Positions 6,680 to 15,722 are shown, numbered from the stretch's first letter. The stretch: DNA of 64,000 bases from Hymenobacter crusticola (GCF_002154225.1 NZ_MTSE01000016.1:51719-115718); one strand, 5' to 3'. Notes: generated by a model not told the origin, from the letters alone. Program-made: numbers and translations.

Positions 6680-9658
6680 GTGAAAAAACCCTTTCGACTT
6701 CTCTTTCCAGCCCTTGCGGCGCTTGGGTTGACCACCCAATGCCAGACCAGCAAACCAGCTGCTCCCACCACCTCGACAGCGCCAACGGCCGCCTCGCAGG
6801 CGCCGGTTCTGAAAGCGAAGGAATACAAATACGAAACCGTTGCCAGCGACCCGCTCAAGGCGCGCATCTACACCCTCGACAACGGGCTGACGGTTTACCT
6901 CTCCGACTACGAAGACGCTCCACGCATCCAGACGTATCTGGCCGTGCGTGCCGGCTCCAAAAACGACCCTAGCACAGCCACGGGCCTAGCGCACTACCTG
7001 GAGCACATGGTGTTCAAGGGCACCTCAAAGCTAGGTACCCAAAACTGGCAGGCCGAAAAGCCGGAGCTTGATAAGATTGAAGCACTCTACGAACAATACC
7101 GCGCCCAAACCGACCCGGCCGTTCGCAAGAAGCTGTATCACCAGATTGACTCCGTTTCGAGCGTGGCGGCCAAGTACGCCGTGGCCAACGAGTACGATAA
7201 GGTGATGGGCGCCATCGGGGCGAAAGGCTCCAACGCCTATACCTCGGTGGAACAGACAGTATATCAGGAAGATATTCCGTCGAACCAAATTGAGAAGTGG
7301 GCTGCTATCCAGAGTGAGCGGATGCGCGAGATGGTGCCGCGCCTCTTCCACACCGAGCTAGAAGCCGTGTACGAGGAAAAGAACCGGGGCCTCGACAACG
7401 ACTTTTCGAAGGAATACGAAGCCTTGAATGCTAGCCTCTACCGCAAGCACCAGTACGGCACCCAAACCACCATCGGCACGATTCAGCACTTACAGAATCC
7501 GTCGATTACGGAGATTAAGAACTACTTCGGCAAGTACTACGTGCCCAACAACGTGGCGCTTTGCCTGAGCGGCGACCTGGACTACGACCAGACCATCCGC
7601 ATCATCGACAAGTACTTCGGGCAGTTGCCAAACAAGCCGGTACCTAGCTTCACCGTCGCGAAGGAAGAGCCGATTACGGCGCCCATCGTGAAGGAAGTGG
7701 TGGGACCTAGCTCCGAAAACGTGATGATCGGCTTCCGCTTCCCCGGCACGGCTTCGAAGGATGCCAACGTGCTGCGTATGATCGACAAGATCTTGACGAA
7801 CGGGCAAGCCGGCCTCATCGACTTGAACCTGAACCAGAAGCAGCTCGTGTTGCAGGCGGCCTCGTTCACGGACCTTAACAACGACTACTCGTCGCATATT
7901 CTGTACGCTACGCCGCGCCAGGGCCAAAAGCTGGAAGCCGTGCGTGACTTGCTGCTCGCCCAGCTCGACCAGGTGAAGAAGGGCAACTTCCCCGATTGGC
8001 TTATTCCGGCCATCATCAACAACGAGCAGCTGCAACGCACCAAGAGCTACGAGAGCAACGAGGCTCGCGCGGGTGCTTTCGTGTCGGCGTTCATTGCCCG
8101 CGAAGATTGGAAGGATTACCTGAAGCAAATCGACGACTTCTCGGAAATCAAGAAGGCAGATGTGCTGCGCGTGGCCAACGAGTACTACGGCAACAACTAC
8201 GCCCTCGTGTACAAGCGCACGGGCAAGGACACCAGCACGCCTAAGGTGATTAAGCCGGCTATTACGCCCGTACCGGTGAACCGCGAAGTGGCGTCGACAT
8301 TCTACAAGGAAGTAACCGCGTTGCCCACGCCGCCGCTGGAGCCCGTGTTTCTGGATTACAAAAAGGATATTCAGGAGCTAGCTCTCAAGCCGGGTCTGCC
8401 GGTGTTCTACACCAAGAACACCGAAAACAACCTGTTCAACCTGTTCTATGTGCTGGACATTGGCACGAACAACGACCCCAAGCTAGGTTTGGCCGCCGAC
8501 TACCTGCAATACCTAGGCACCGACAAATACACGGCCGCTCAGCTTCAGCAGGAGTTCTACAAGCTAGGTTGCTCTTTCGGCGTATCGAGCGGCCAAGACC
8601 GCGTGTTCGTGAGCCTCAGCGGCCTCGACAGCAACTTTGAGCCGGCCTTGCAGCTGTTTGAAACGTTGCTAGCTAGCCCCAAACCCGACGCACAGGCGCT
8701 GAGCGCCATGGTGGCGGGTGTGCTGAAGTCGCGCCAGGATGCCAAGCTCAACAAGCAGGTAATTTTGAGCCAGGCGATGGTGAACTACGCCAAGTACGGC
8801 CAAAAAAACCCGTTCACGAGCCAACTTTCCGAGAAAGAGCTAAAGGCCCTGAAGCCTGCTGACCTCACGGCGCTGACCAAGAAGCTGACCAGCTACCAGC
8901 ACCGCATTCTGTACTATGGTCCGCGCCAGACGGATGGCTTACTAACGGTGCTTAACACCGGTCACCGTATCCCGGCTAAGCTCACCCCTACCCCGCCGCA
9001 GAAAGACTTTGCCGAGCAGCCCATGAAGGACCGCAAGGTGTATTGGGTAGACTACAATATGGTGCAGGCCGAAATCCTGTTCCTGACCAAAGGCGACGTG
9101 TACGACAAGAGCTTGGTGCCAACGGTGAGCCTCTACAATGAGTACTTCGGGGGCGGCATGGGTAGCATCGTGTTTCAGGAGTTGCGTGAAAGCAAGGCCC
9201 TAGCTTACTCGGCTACGTCGCGCTACGCAAACGCCGACAAGCAAGGCCGCTCCAACTACCTACTCTCCTACATCGGAACGCAGAACGACAAGTTGCCCGA
9301 GGCCATGGCCGGCATGGAAGCCTTGCTCACGGATATGCCGATGGCCGAAGCCAACCTGCAAATCGCTAAAAATGCTATCCGCAACAGCATTGCCACGGAG
9401 CGCATCACCAAGTCGGACGTGCTGTTCAGCTACGAGCGCGCCAAGCGCCTCGGGCTCGACTACGATGTGCGCCGCGACGTGTACGAAAAGACTCAAAACA
9501 TGAGCTTCGACGACCTAAAGAAGTTTCAGCAAGCTAAAGTGAAGGGCCAAAGCCAAACCATTTTGGTCATTGGCTCGAAGGATCGTTTAAACTTTAAAGA
9601 GCTGGCCAAGTATGGTCAGGTACAACAACTTACCCTAAAAGAGATTTTTGGGTATTAA
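6680..9658 (+). CDS. M16 family zinc metallopeptidase (insulinase/pitrilysin type), exported
   Basis: A 992-residue two-half M16 peptidase with GTG start. The N-terminus is basic then hydrophobic (KKPFRLLFPALAALGL) and ends before C21. The context is TTQC, a poor lipobox, so lipoprotein status is uncertain. The inverted zinc motif HYLEH is at 105-109. The third ligand Glu is expected in EEKNR (about 232-236). An Ala/Thr-rich linker precedes the first domain (about 24-42). The C-terminal half (about 555-990) contains the R/Y-type region (GGGMGSIVFQELRESKALAY) typical of the inactive partner domain. It probably degrades peptides in the periplasm. It is monocistronic, with its own promoter and a hairpin behind it. 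Confidence 0.88.
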   Translation: MKKPFRLLFPALAALGLTTQCQTSKPAAPTTSTAPTAASQAPVLKAKEYKYETVASDPLKARIYTLDNGLTVYLSDYEDAPRIQTYLAVRAGSKNDPSTATGLAHYLEHMVFKGTSKLGTQNWQAEKPELDKIEALYEQYRAQTDPAVRKKLYHQIDSVSSVAAKYAVANEYDKVMGAIGAKGSNAYTSVEQTVYQEDIPSNQIEKWAAIQSERMREMVPRLFHTELEAVYEEKNRGLDNDFSKEYEALNASLYRKHQYGTQTTIGTIQHLQNPSITEIKNYFGKYYVPNNVALCLSGDLDYDQTIRIIDKYFGQLPNKPVPSFTVAKEEPITAPIVKEVVGPSSENVMIGFRFPGTASKDANVLRMIDKILTNGQAGLIDLNLNQKQLVLQAASFTDLNNDYSSHILYATPRQGQKLEAVRDLLLAQLDQVKKGNFPDWLIPAIINNEQLQRTKSYESNEARAGAFVSAFIAREDWKDYLKQIDDFSEIKKADVLRVANEYYGNNYALVYKRTGKDTSTPKVIKPAITPVPVNREVASTFYKEVTALPTPPLEPVFLDYKKDIQELALKPGLPVFYTKNTENNLFNLFYVLDIGTNNDPKLGLAADYLQYLGTDKYTAAQLQQEFYKLGCSFGVSSGQDRVFVSLSGLDSNFEPALQLFETLLASPKPDAQALSAMVAGVLKSRQDAKLNKQVILSQAMVNYAKYGQKNPFTSQLSEKELKALKPADLTALTKKLTSYQHRILYYGPRQTDGLLTVLNTGHRIPAKLTPTPPQKDFAEQPMKDRKVYWVDYNMVQAEILFLTKGDVYDKSLVPTVSLYNEYFGGGMGSIVFQELRESKALAYSATSRYANADKQGRSNYLLSYIGTQNDKLPEAMAGMEALLTDMPMAEANLQIAKNAIRNSIATERITKSDVLFSYERAKRLGLDYDVRRDVYEKTQNMSFDDLKKFQQAKVKGQSQTILVIGSKDRLNFKELAKYGQVQQLTLKEIFGY

Positions 9659-9710
9659 CCTTAGTCCCCAGCCTCCCACAAAAAAGGACACTAGAGCTAG
9701 AAACGAAGCT

Positions 9711-9740
9711 AGCTCCCCTCCTTAAAAAAGGAGGGGAGCT
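9711..9740. repeat. Hairpin AGCTCCCCTCCTT
   Basis: A 13-bp perfect stem (9711-9723 with 9728-9740) with an AAAA loop, followed on the plus strand by AAAAAATT rather than T. It may end the peptidase transcript, but it lacks a plus-strand T tract. Confidence 0.45.
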
Positions 9741-9861
9741 AAAAAATTAGATACTAGTTTCTCTCTTGTTTGAGGAGGAGGCTTGGGAATGAGGACTCAC
9801 AGAAAACTTATTCATCACTCTATTAATACCGTCACCTAATACCTGACGCGACCTTTTTAAA

Positions 9862-11127
9862 ATGGCAGGACAAAAGATCACCATCAAAGACGGCAAGCTG
9901 AACGTTCCCGACCAACCCATCATTCCCTTCATCGAGGGTGACGGCACGGGGCCAGATATTTGGGCAGCTTCCGTACGCGTACTCGATGCCGCAGTAGAGA
10001 AAGCCTACGGTGACACGCGTAAGCTGGTGTGGAAAGAGGTGTTGGCTGGCGAGAAAGCATTTAAGCAAGTCAACAACTGGCTGCCAAACGATACGCTGGA
10101 GGCATTTCGCGAGTATTTGGTGGGGATTAAAGGTCCGCTGACGACTCCCGTGGGTGGTGGTATTCGTTCGCTGAACGTGGCCTTGCGCCAGGAGCTAGAC
10201 CTGTATGCGTGCGTGCGCCCGGTGCGCTGGTTTGAAGGCGTGCCGTCGCCGGTGAAGCGCCCCGAGCTCACGGACATGGTAATCTTCCGCGAAAACACCG
10301 AAGACATCTACGCGGGTATTGAGTACATGAACGGCACTCCGCAGGCGCAGAAAATGCTCGAATTCCTGCAAGACGAGATGAGCGTAAAGAAAATCCGCTT
10401 TCCCGAAACCTCGTCGTTTGGCATCAAGCCGGTGTCGAAAGAGGGCACGGAGCGGCTGGTGCGCGCGGCCATTGAGTACGCCATCGAGCACAAGAAGCCT
10501 TCGGTGACCATCGTGCACAAGGGCAACATCATGAAGTTCACGGAAGGTGCCTTCAAAACCTGGGGCTACGAGCTAGCCGAGCGCGAGTTTGGCGACAAAG
10601 TGTACACCTGGGCGCAGTATGACAAAGTGCTAGCCAAGCAAGGCCAGGAAGTAGCTGATGCCCAGCAGAAAGCAGCCCTCGACGGCGGCAAGATCCTCAT
10701 TAAGGACAGCATCGCCGATGCCTTCCTCCAGCAGATCCTGCTCCGCCCCGCCGACTACTCGGTAATTGCCACCCTGAACCTAAACGGCGACTACATCTCC
10801 GATGCCCTGGCCGCCATCGTGGGCGGCATCGGTATTGCGCCGGGTGCCAACATCAACTACGCCACCGGCCACGCCATCTTCGAAGCAACCCACGGCACCG
10901 CGCCCAAGTACGCCAACCAAGACAAAGTAAACCCCGGCTCGGTGATTCTGTCGGGCGCCATGATGCTGGAATACCTAGGCTGGCAGGAAGCCGCCGACCT
11001 CATCTACAAAGGCCTCGAAGCCGCTATTGCCGCCAAGCGCGTCACCTACGATTTCGAGCGCTTGATGGAAGGCGCCACCCTGCTGAAGACCTCGGAGTTC
11101 GGGGATGAAATTATCAAGGATATGTAA
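9862..11127 (+). CDS. icd: Isocitrate dehydrogenase, NADP-dependent, bacterial (E. coli-like) type
   Basis: Converts isocitrate to 2-oxoglutarate, CO2 and NADPH in the TCA cycle; cytosolic homodimer; 421 residues, the usual length of this subfamily. Seen: the IEGDGTGPDIW start (24-34); the substrate loop GGGIRSLNVALRQ, with S103 equivalent to the phosphorylated Ser113 of E. coli Icd; RPVRW (119-123); the TVNIHKGN-type segment VTIVHKGNIMKFTEG (216-230); and the NADP-binding stretch HGTAPKYANQDKVNPGS, whose Lys-Tyr pair indicates NADP. A second, unrelated-subfamily isocitrate dehydrogenase lies at 13160-14392. Confidence 0.95.
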   Translation: MAGQKITIKDGKLNVPDQPIIPFIEGDGTGPDIWAASVRVLDAAVEKAYGDTRKLVWKEVLAGEKAFKQVNNWLPNDTLEAFREYLVGIKGPLTTPVGGGIRSLNVALRQELDLYACVRPVRWFEGVPSPVKRPELTDMVIFRENTEDIYAGIEYMNGTPQAQKMLEFLQDEMSVKKIRFPETSSFGIKPVSKEGTERLVRAAIEYAIEHKKPSVTIVHKGNIMKFTEGAFKTWGYELAEREFGDKVYTWAQYDKVLAKQGQEVADAQQKAALDGGKILIKDSIADAFLQQILLRPADYSVIATLNLNGDYISDALAAIVGGIGIAPGANINYATGHAIFEATHGTAPKYANQDKVNPGSVILSGAMMLEYLGWQEAADLIYKGLEAAIAAKRVTYDFERLMEGATLLKTSEFGDEIIKDM

Positions 11128-11143
11128 TACATTGGCTTAGGCC

Positions 11144-11199
11144 AATTACAAAAGAACCCCGCGTTGGCTGTGAGGCTGGCGCGGGGTTCTTTTGTAATT
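11144..11199. terminator. Bidirectional terminator between convergent genes
   Basis: A perfect 20-bp stem (11144-11163 with 11180-11199) with GC core GAACCCCGCG and A/T-rich flanks that give a T tract in both directions. It lies between icd and the converging lipoprotein gene. Confidence 0.9.
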
Positions 11200-11205
11200 A
11201 AAAAC

Positions 11206-11889
11206 TTATGGCAAACGGTCCCATACCTCACCTGTTGTACTAACCATCCTTACAACACCATTTTGCTGATCATAATACATAGTATTGATATAAGTTTTTT
11301 CCACAAATAGATTATCCAACTGATCGGGTGAGATTATTATAACTCGGTTATATACTTTACCTCGTATCGTCAAGGTTATAGGACTACTTAACTTAAGTTG
11401 CGAAGGCGCTACATTCACATTACCAGCTATTTGCTGAAAATTGAATCTTCCATTATAAGTCCTCCATAATCCGCCGAATGCAAACTCTCCATTTCCCGAC
11501 GGAGGATTGTAATAATCAGCGCCTTTAGGTAAAGTACGCCGGAATTCAAGCGAATAAAATCCGAGTGAATCTAATCTTGTAAATTCTATTTTAACTTCAT
11601 CAGAATAAAACTTCACTGACGAACCCCAATGAAAACCTAGATTACCATCACGATTTTCATATTTAATTTTCTTCTGAATAGTATCTATTAAATAGCTCTG
11701 GCGTTTCCCAGTTTCTGTTTCAAATACCCATTTATCACCTTGCTTTGAATTAAGCCATAGCTTGTCATCATCGGTAAATTGATAATATGGAGTTGTTGGA
11801 CCATTCTCCTCTTTTTTACAGCTTAGTAAGCTTGACAGCAAAAAACCACACCACACCAAAACACCTATTTTACGTTTAACCGCGACCAT
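11206..11889 (-). CDS. Lipoprotein of unknown function
   Basis: A 227-residue protein with a lipoprotein signal (hydrophobic 8-23, lipobox LLSC with C24, then KKEENG). The mature part is beta-rich, with many Tyr/Asn/Thr and no motif I recognise. The gene is markedly A/T-rich (frequent ATT, AAT, ATA codons) compared with the GC-rich genes on both sides, as is the 225-base gap upstream to 12114. This suggests recent acquisition. It converges with icd on a shared terminator. The gap 11890-12114 shows nothing beyond this A/T bias. Confidence 0.7.
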   Translation of the reverse strand: MVAVKRKIGVLVWCGFLLSSLLSCKKEENGPTTPYYQFTDDDKLWLNSKQGDKWVFETETGKRQSYLIDTIQKKIKYENRDGNLGFHWGSSVKFYSDEVKIEFTRLDSLGFYSLEFRRTLPKGADYYNPPSGNGEFAFGGLWRTYNGRFNFQQIAGNVNVAPSQLKLSSPITLTIRGKVYNRVIIISPDQLDNLFVEKTYINTMYYDQQNGVVRMVSTTGEVWDRLP

Positions 11890-12114
11890 ATTATTATTAA
11901 AATAAGATTTATTGATGATTCAAAGCTAGGTCGATCCTAGATCAATAGCACAAATAAATTCCTATATATTAGACTTATAAAACGAAGCCATAACAACATA
12001 GCGCATTATTAATCAGCACATTACGCCTCATAATATTGACTTTACACCTCCATTAGAGTAAGTCTAGCATCAGAAATAAGTGACTTTTTACTAGTCTTAC
12101 AATTGAAGCCGCCA

Positions 12115-13023
12115 ATGGTCACCCGTAAAATACAAGCTGACTTGGAGGCTATTGAGCGGAACGCAACGCTCTACCAAGAGCTAAATTTCAATAACCGGGT
12201 AGAAGTGCTAGACACTTTAGAATTTCACGTCTTTGACCGGATTACAGGACTACTTCAAGCGTCAAATTTCCCAACAGAGCTGCTCCTTCTACAACAGCGT
12301 GCGGAGGCCGTAAAGCGCCAACTAGAAGCCATCGACGCTACCTTATTTCAGCGGTTGCGGGAAGATATTCAGATGGGTCATTGCCGAGGAGCCTCCCTCC
12401 TAGCTTTGATTAACACGTATGTCGGACGCGGTGCCGGGGGCGAGCAGGCACAGGCGGAAATTGGGTATGATAACCTCGATGTGTTTACCAACGGCCTGTT
12501 TCCCGACCTAGCTTTTCCGTCGGAGACGCAGGAGCGAGAGCCGGAGATGGTGTTTTACCAGAAGACGCCCGCGCGGATCATTTTTGAGTTGGTTGAGAAA
12601 GCCCAGCTCACCAGCGCGGACGTATTATATGACCTAGGTTCTGGCTTGGGGCATGTTCCTATTCTGGTGAATTTGCTTAGTGGCGCTGCCACCAAAGGCG
12701 TCGAAGTGGAGCCTGCTTATTGCGCGTATGCCAGCGCCTGTGCGGCCGAGCTAAACCTGCCGCGGGTAACGTTTATTCAAGCCGACGCCCGCACCGCCGA
12801 CTACTCCGATGGCACCGTTTTTTTTCTGTACACGCCGTTTGCAGGCCGCATGTTGCAGCAAGTACTGGATAGGTTGCGAGCGGAGGCACAAGGTCGAAGT
12901 ATCCGGCTCTTCACCTACGGGCCGTGTACGCTCCACCTAGCTCAACAAGATTGGTTGCAGTGTGTAGATCCAGCGGCTATCGACCTCTACAAACTAGCTG
13001 AGTTTAGAAGTGTAACCGAGTAG
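12115..13023 (+). CDS. SAM-dependent methyltransferase (DOT1/class I-like)
   Basis: A 302-residue cytosolic protein from the ATG at 12115 (a TTG four codons earlier is possible). The N-terminal half (1-140) is helical. Class I methyltransferase motif I, DLGSGLGHVPIL, is at about residues 174-185. Motif II acidic KGVEVEP follows at about 197-203, then FIQADARTADY and a VFFLYTPF motif IV-like strand. The combination of a helical N-terminus with DxGSGxGxxP is reminiscent of DOT1-type or histidine-kinase-neighbour methyltransferases, but the substrate is unknown. Its stop codon lies inside a 30-bp hairpin repeat. Confidence 0.75.
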   Translation: MVTRKIQADLEAIERNATLYQELNFNNRVEVLDTLEFHVFDRITGLLQASNFPTELLLLQQRAEAVKRQLEAIDATLFQRLREDIQMGHCRGASLLALINTYVGRGAGGEQAQAEIGYDNLDVFTNGLFPDLAFPSETQEREPEMVFYQKTPARIIFELVEKAQLTSADVLYDLGSGLGHVPILVNLLSGAATKGVEVEPAYCAYASACAAELNLPRVTFIQADARTADYSDGTVFFLYTPFAGRMLQQVLDRLRAEAQGRSIRLFTYGPCTLHLAQQDWLQCVDPAAIDLYKLAEFRSVTE

Positions 13024-13087
13024 CGTGGACTTTGTAGTCCGCGCTTGTACTGGCTTCAGCGCGGACTACAAAGTCCACGCTACTCGG
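13016..13087. repeat. 30-bp perfect inverted repeat spanning the methyltransferase stop
   Basis: The arms are 13016-13045 and 13058-13087 (core GTGGACTTTGTAGTCCGCGCT), with a 12-base loop. Each arm contains its own smaller palindrome GGACTTTGTAGTCC. The left arm contributes the last codons and the TAG stop of the methyltransferase gene. It resembles the GGATTTGTAATCC element at 52302-52456 in design. Confidence 0.85.
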
Positions 13088-13106
13088 CCATAATTGCTTA
13101 ACCATC

Positions 13107-13141
13107 AAAAAAGCCCATCTGGCGACCAGATGGGCTTTTTT
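13107..13141. terminator. Bidirectional terminator
   Basis: A perfect 16-bp stem (13107-13122 with 13126-13141, AAAAAAGCCCATCTGG arms) and CGA loop, with T tracts on both strands. It lies between the converging methyltransferase and isocitrate dehydrogenase genes. Confidence 0.92.
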
Positions 13142-13159
13142 GTTACTCGCGCTTAACGC

Positions 13160-14392
13160 TTACTGACCTAGCTTGGCTTTCAGGTTTTGGTCGAGAGCAT
13201 CTAGGAATTCCTCAGTGTAGAGGTAATCCCGGCCGTGCTCCACTTTGTTGCCGTGGATACAAACGGCGAGGTCTTTCGTCATTTTGCCGCTTTCTACGGT
13301 CTCAACGCAAACGGCCTCCAGGGCGTGGCAGAAGTCGATGAGCTCTTGGTTGCCGTCGAGCTTACCGCGGAACTCCAAGCCACGCGTCCAAGCGAAGATC
13401 GAGGCGATAGGGTTCGTTGAGGTTGGCTTGCCCTTCTGGTGGTCGCGGTAGTGGCGGGTTACGGTGCCGTGGGCAGCTTCCGCTTCCATTACCGTTCCAT
13501 CAGGAGTTACCAGCGTAGAGGTCATCAGGCCCAGCGAGCCGAAACCTTGCGCTACGGTGTCGCTTTGCACATCGCCGTCGTAGTTTTTGCAAGCCCACAC
13601 GAAGTTACCGTTCCACTTCAGCGCCGAGGCCACCATGTCGTCGATCAGACGGTGCTCGTAGGTGATGCCGGCAGCTTTGAACTTCTCTTGGTAGTCTTGC
13701 TCGTAGATCTCCTGGAAGATGTCCTTGAAGCGACCGTCGTACTTTTTCAGGATGGTGTTCTTGGTGGAGAGGTACAGGGGCCAGCCTTTCATCAAGGCCT
13801 GGTTGAAGCAGGAGTGCGCGAAGCCGCGGATCGACTCGTCGGTGTTGTACATGGCCAGGGCCACGCCGTCGTTCTTGAAGTTGAACACCTCAAACGACTG
13901 GACGTCGCCACCATCTTCGGGGGTGAAGGTGATGGTGAGCTTGCCTTTGCCTTTGGTTACGAAGTCGGTAGCGCGGTACTGGTCGCCGAAGGCGTGACGG
14001 CCGATGCAGATCGGAGCCGTCCAGTTGGGCACCAAGCGGGGTACGTTGTTCGTCACGATTGGCTCGCGGAACACGGTGCCGTCCAAGATGTTGCGAATGG
14101 TGCCGTTGGGCGACTTCCACATTTGCTTTAGGCCAAACTCCTCTACGCGCTGCTCATCGGGGGTGATGGTGGCGCACTTGATGCCCACGCCATACTGCTT
14201 CACCGCGTTGGCCGCGTCGATGGTTACCTGGTCGTTGGTTTCGTCCCGGTACTCCATGCCCAAATCGTAGTACTTGATATCCAGTTCCAGATACGGGGTA
14301 ATCAACTTGTCCTTGATGAATTTCCAGATGATGCGCGTCATCTCGTCGCCATCCATCTCCACAACGGGATTCGCTACTTTAATTTTTGCCAT
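13160..14392 (-). CDS. Isocitrate dehydrogenase, NADP-dependent, eukaryotic-like (type II)
   Basis: Catalyses the same reaction as Icd but belongs to the homodimeric subfamily shared with eukaryotic IDH1/IDH2; 410 residues, a typical length. Seen: NPVVEMDGDEMTRIIW (8-23); CATITPDEQRVEEF (about 74-87); the substrate serine region SPNGTIRNILDGTVFREPI (about 94-112); GRHAFGDQYRATD (133-145); DDMVA (257-261); and EAAHGTVTRHYRDHQKG (about 307-323), which carries the NADP-binding Arg-His. It shows no detectable alignment with the E. coli-like enzyme at 9862 beyond the superfamily fold. It has its own promoter region and a terminator at its 3' end. Confidence 0.94.
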   Translation of the reverse strand: MAKIKVANPVVEMDGDEMTRIIWKFIKDKLITPYLELDIKYYDLGMEYRDETNDQVTIDAANAVKQYGVGIKCATITPDEQRVEEFGLKQMWKSPNGTIRNILDGTVFREPIVTNNVPRLVPNWTAPICIGRHAFGDQYRATDFVTKGKGKLTITFTPEDGGDVQSFEVFNFKNDGVALAMYNTDESIRGFAHSCFNQALMKGWPLYLSTKNTILKKYDGRFKDIFQEIYEQDYQEKFKAAGITYEHRLIDDMVASALKWNGNFVWACKNYDGDVQSDTVAQGFGSLGLMTSTLVTPDGTVMEAEAAHGTVTRHYRDHQKGKPTSTNPIASIFAWTRGLEFRGKLDGNQELIDFCHALEAVCVETVESGKMTKDLAVCIHGNKVEHGRDYLYTEEFLDALDQNLKAKLGQ

Positions 14393-14592
14393 TGTCCTCT
14401 AGGGGGTTGTTTGTACTGACTATTGTTCACGCCTAGGCCGCTGCTGGCCGTGCGCGTACGCCAAAGATAGAAGGTCATTGATAAAATGCCGTGTGCAAGT
14501 TTATCGGTTGTGTAAACTAGTCCTAGGCTGGCTTCTTCTGGCTGCCGTTTGCCGGTACCTAGGTCGGGCCGCAAAGCCTACAGGCCAAATGC

Positions 14593-14628
14593 AAACGGCA
14601 GCTAGCCCTGTAGTGCTAGCTGCCGTTT
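14593..14628 (-). terminator. Hairpin behind the rhodopsin gene
   Basis: A perfect 14-bp stem (14593-14606 with 14615-14628, AAACGGCAGCTAGC arms). It is the likely end of the rhodopsin transcript, though the minus-strand T tract is broken. The remaining sequence between 14393 and 14681 shows only CTAG-rich words and presumably the promoter of the downstream isocitrate dehydrogenase gene. Confidence 0.6.
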
Positions 14629-14681
14629 TTGGTCGAATGCCCGTGTGGCTCCTCTATTGTTGCGCTGGGCACACTGAAAAC

Positions 14682-15518
14682 CTAGCTAACCTGATGGCCG
14701 GGCAGCACGGCTTCCTCCGGCACGCGCTCTTCCAACAGCTTTTTGGCAGCTAGGTATAGCACAACGGCGACGCCTACTTTATTAATAATATCGGCAATGG
14801 TGAACGAGATGTGCAGCCAGTTCAAGTTTAAGTCCGTCAGGGTGAGCAGGTAGCCGATGGGATACGCGCCCCAGGTAGTCACGGTGGTAAGGGCCATCCA
14901 CTTGTAGGCGCGGCGCTCGGGTTCCTTGGCCCGGTCCTTAAAGCGCTTCCACAGCCCAAACAAGGTAAGCGGCACCAGCACGTAGCCAGCAGTAGAAATA
15001 GCGCCCCACAGTAATTTCTGGCTCGCAATAATTTCGCCGGCAGCTGTGAGCTGTTGCTCGCCAATGTAGCCCGTCAGCACCATAAAGAAATCAGCCGCTA
15101 ATAGCGTAAAAATGGCTCGCGGCGCTTCGTGGGGCTTAATCCGAAGCGCACCCACCATCTTGAGCAGCAACAGCGGCGTGGTCACGGCCCAATCCATGTA
15201 GCGATATTGGCCGATGGCATTGTAGCTGCGGTTGATTAGTTGGTGGCGGCTAGCCTCGTCGGTGAGCTTCGCTAGGTCCTCCAACATGTGGTGGTAGTCG
15301 CTCAGGATCAAGAAGTACGACACGCCTGCCACGGCCGCAATAATGGCTTCGAAGGTGCGGGAGATGCGGTGCTCAGGCGCTACGCTACTGTGGGTCGCGA
15401 GCGAGAAAATCAGGTTGCCCAAGAAAGCGTAAGCAGCCACCGACAAGAAAAAGTAGGTAACCATGCACAAAATGCCGACCTCACCCGCGGTGGGAACATA
15501 CGTACTACCCAAATGCAT
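14682..15518 (-). CDS. Microbial (type I) rhodopsin, probable light-driven proton pump with D-T-K motif
   Basis: A 278-residue seven-helix retinal protein. Helix C reads RYMDWAVTTPLLLLK (106-120): R106, D109 (Schiff-base counter-ion), T113, and K120 at the proton-donor site. Helix F has W216, Y219 and P220 of the retinal pocket. Helix G has D243 and K247 (DIINK), the retinal-binding lysine. The D-T pair indicates an outward H+ pump. Lys at the donor position is known from the Exiguobacterium rhodopsin, where Asp or Glu is usual. The proteorhodopsin helix-B His is not at its usual place. A helix E-F loop rich in Lys/Arg/Glu (190-205) is cytoplasmic. No carotene oxygenase gene is nearby. The neighbour, MscS, is in the same direction after a 204-base gap. 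Confidence 0.9.
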   Translation of the reverse strand: MHLGSTYVPTAGEVGILCMVTYFFLSVAAYAFLGNLIFSLATHSSVAPEHRISRTFEAIIAAVAGVSYFLILSDYHHMLEDLAKLTDEASRHQLINRSYNAIGQYRYMDWAVTTPLLLLKMVGALRIKPHEAPRAIFTLLAADFFMVLTGYIGEQQLTAAGEIIASQKLLWGAISTAGYVLVPLTLFGLWKRFKDRAKEPERRAYKWMALTTVTTWGAYPIGYLLTLTDLNLNWLHISFTIADIINKVGVAVVLYLAAKKLLEERVPEEAVLPGHQVS

Positions 15519-15722
15519 AGTATAAGCTTATCATTTGCAGATGAATAGCTTACTGCACTAGGCTTGCCTAGGTTTAAGGATTTACTCTTCCGCAGTACTT
15601 AATCTTTCTTCACTAGCCACGGCAACGTTCTCGCAGTAAAAAGCCTAACCGGCGCACAAGGGAAGCGCTGGTTAGTAGTACGGCTAAGCTTTTCCCGACA
15701 CCCTAGCTTTCTTGATAGCGCC

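Noticed and set aside
7490..8128. 212-codon open frame antisense to the M16 peptidase
   Set aside because: A high-GC shadow of the real gene; no start context and composition follows the sense codons.
13439..14131. 230-codon open frame antisense to the second isocitrate dehydrogenase
   Set aside because: The sense frame is a complete, highly conserved enzyme; the antisense product is a V/A/G-rich shadow.
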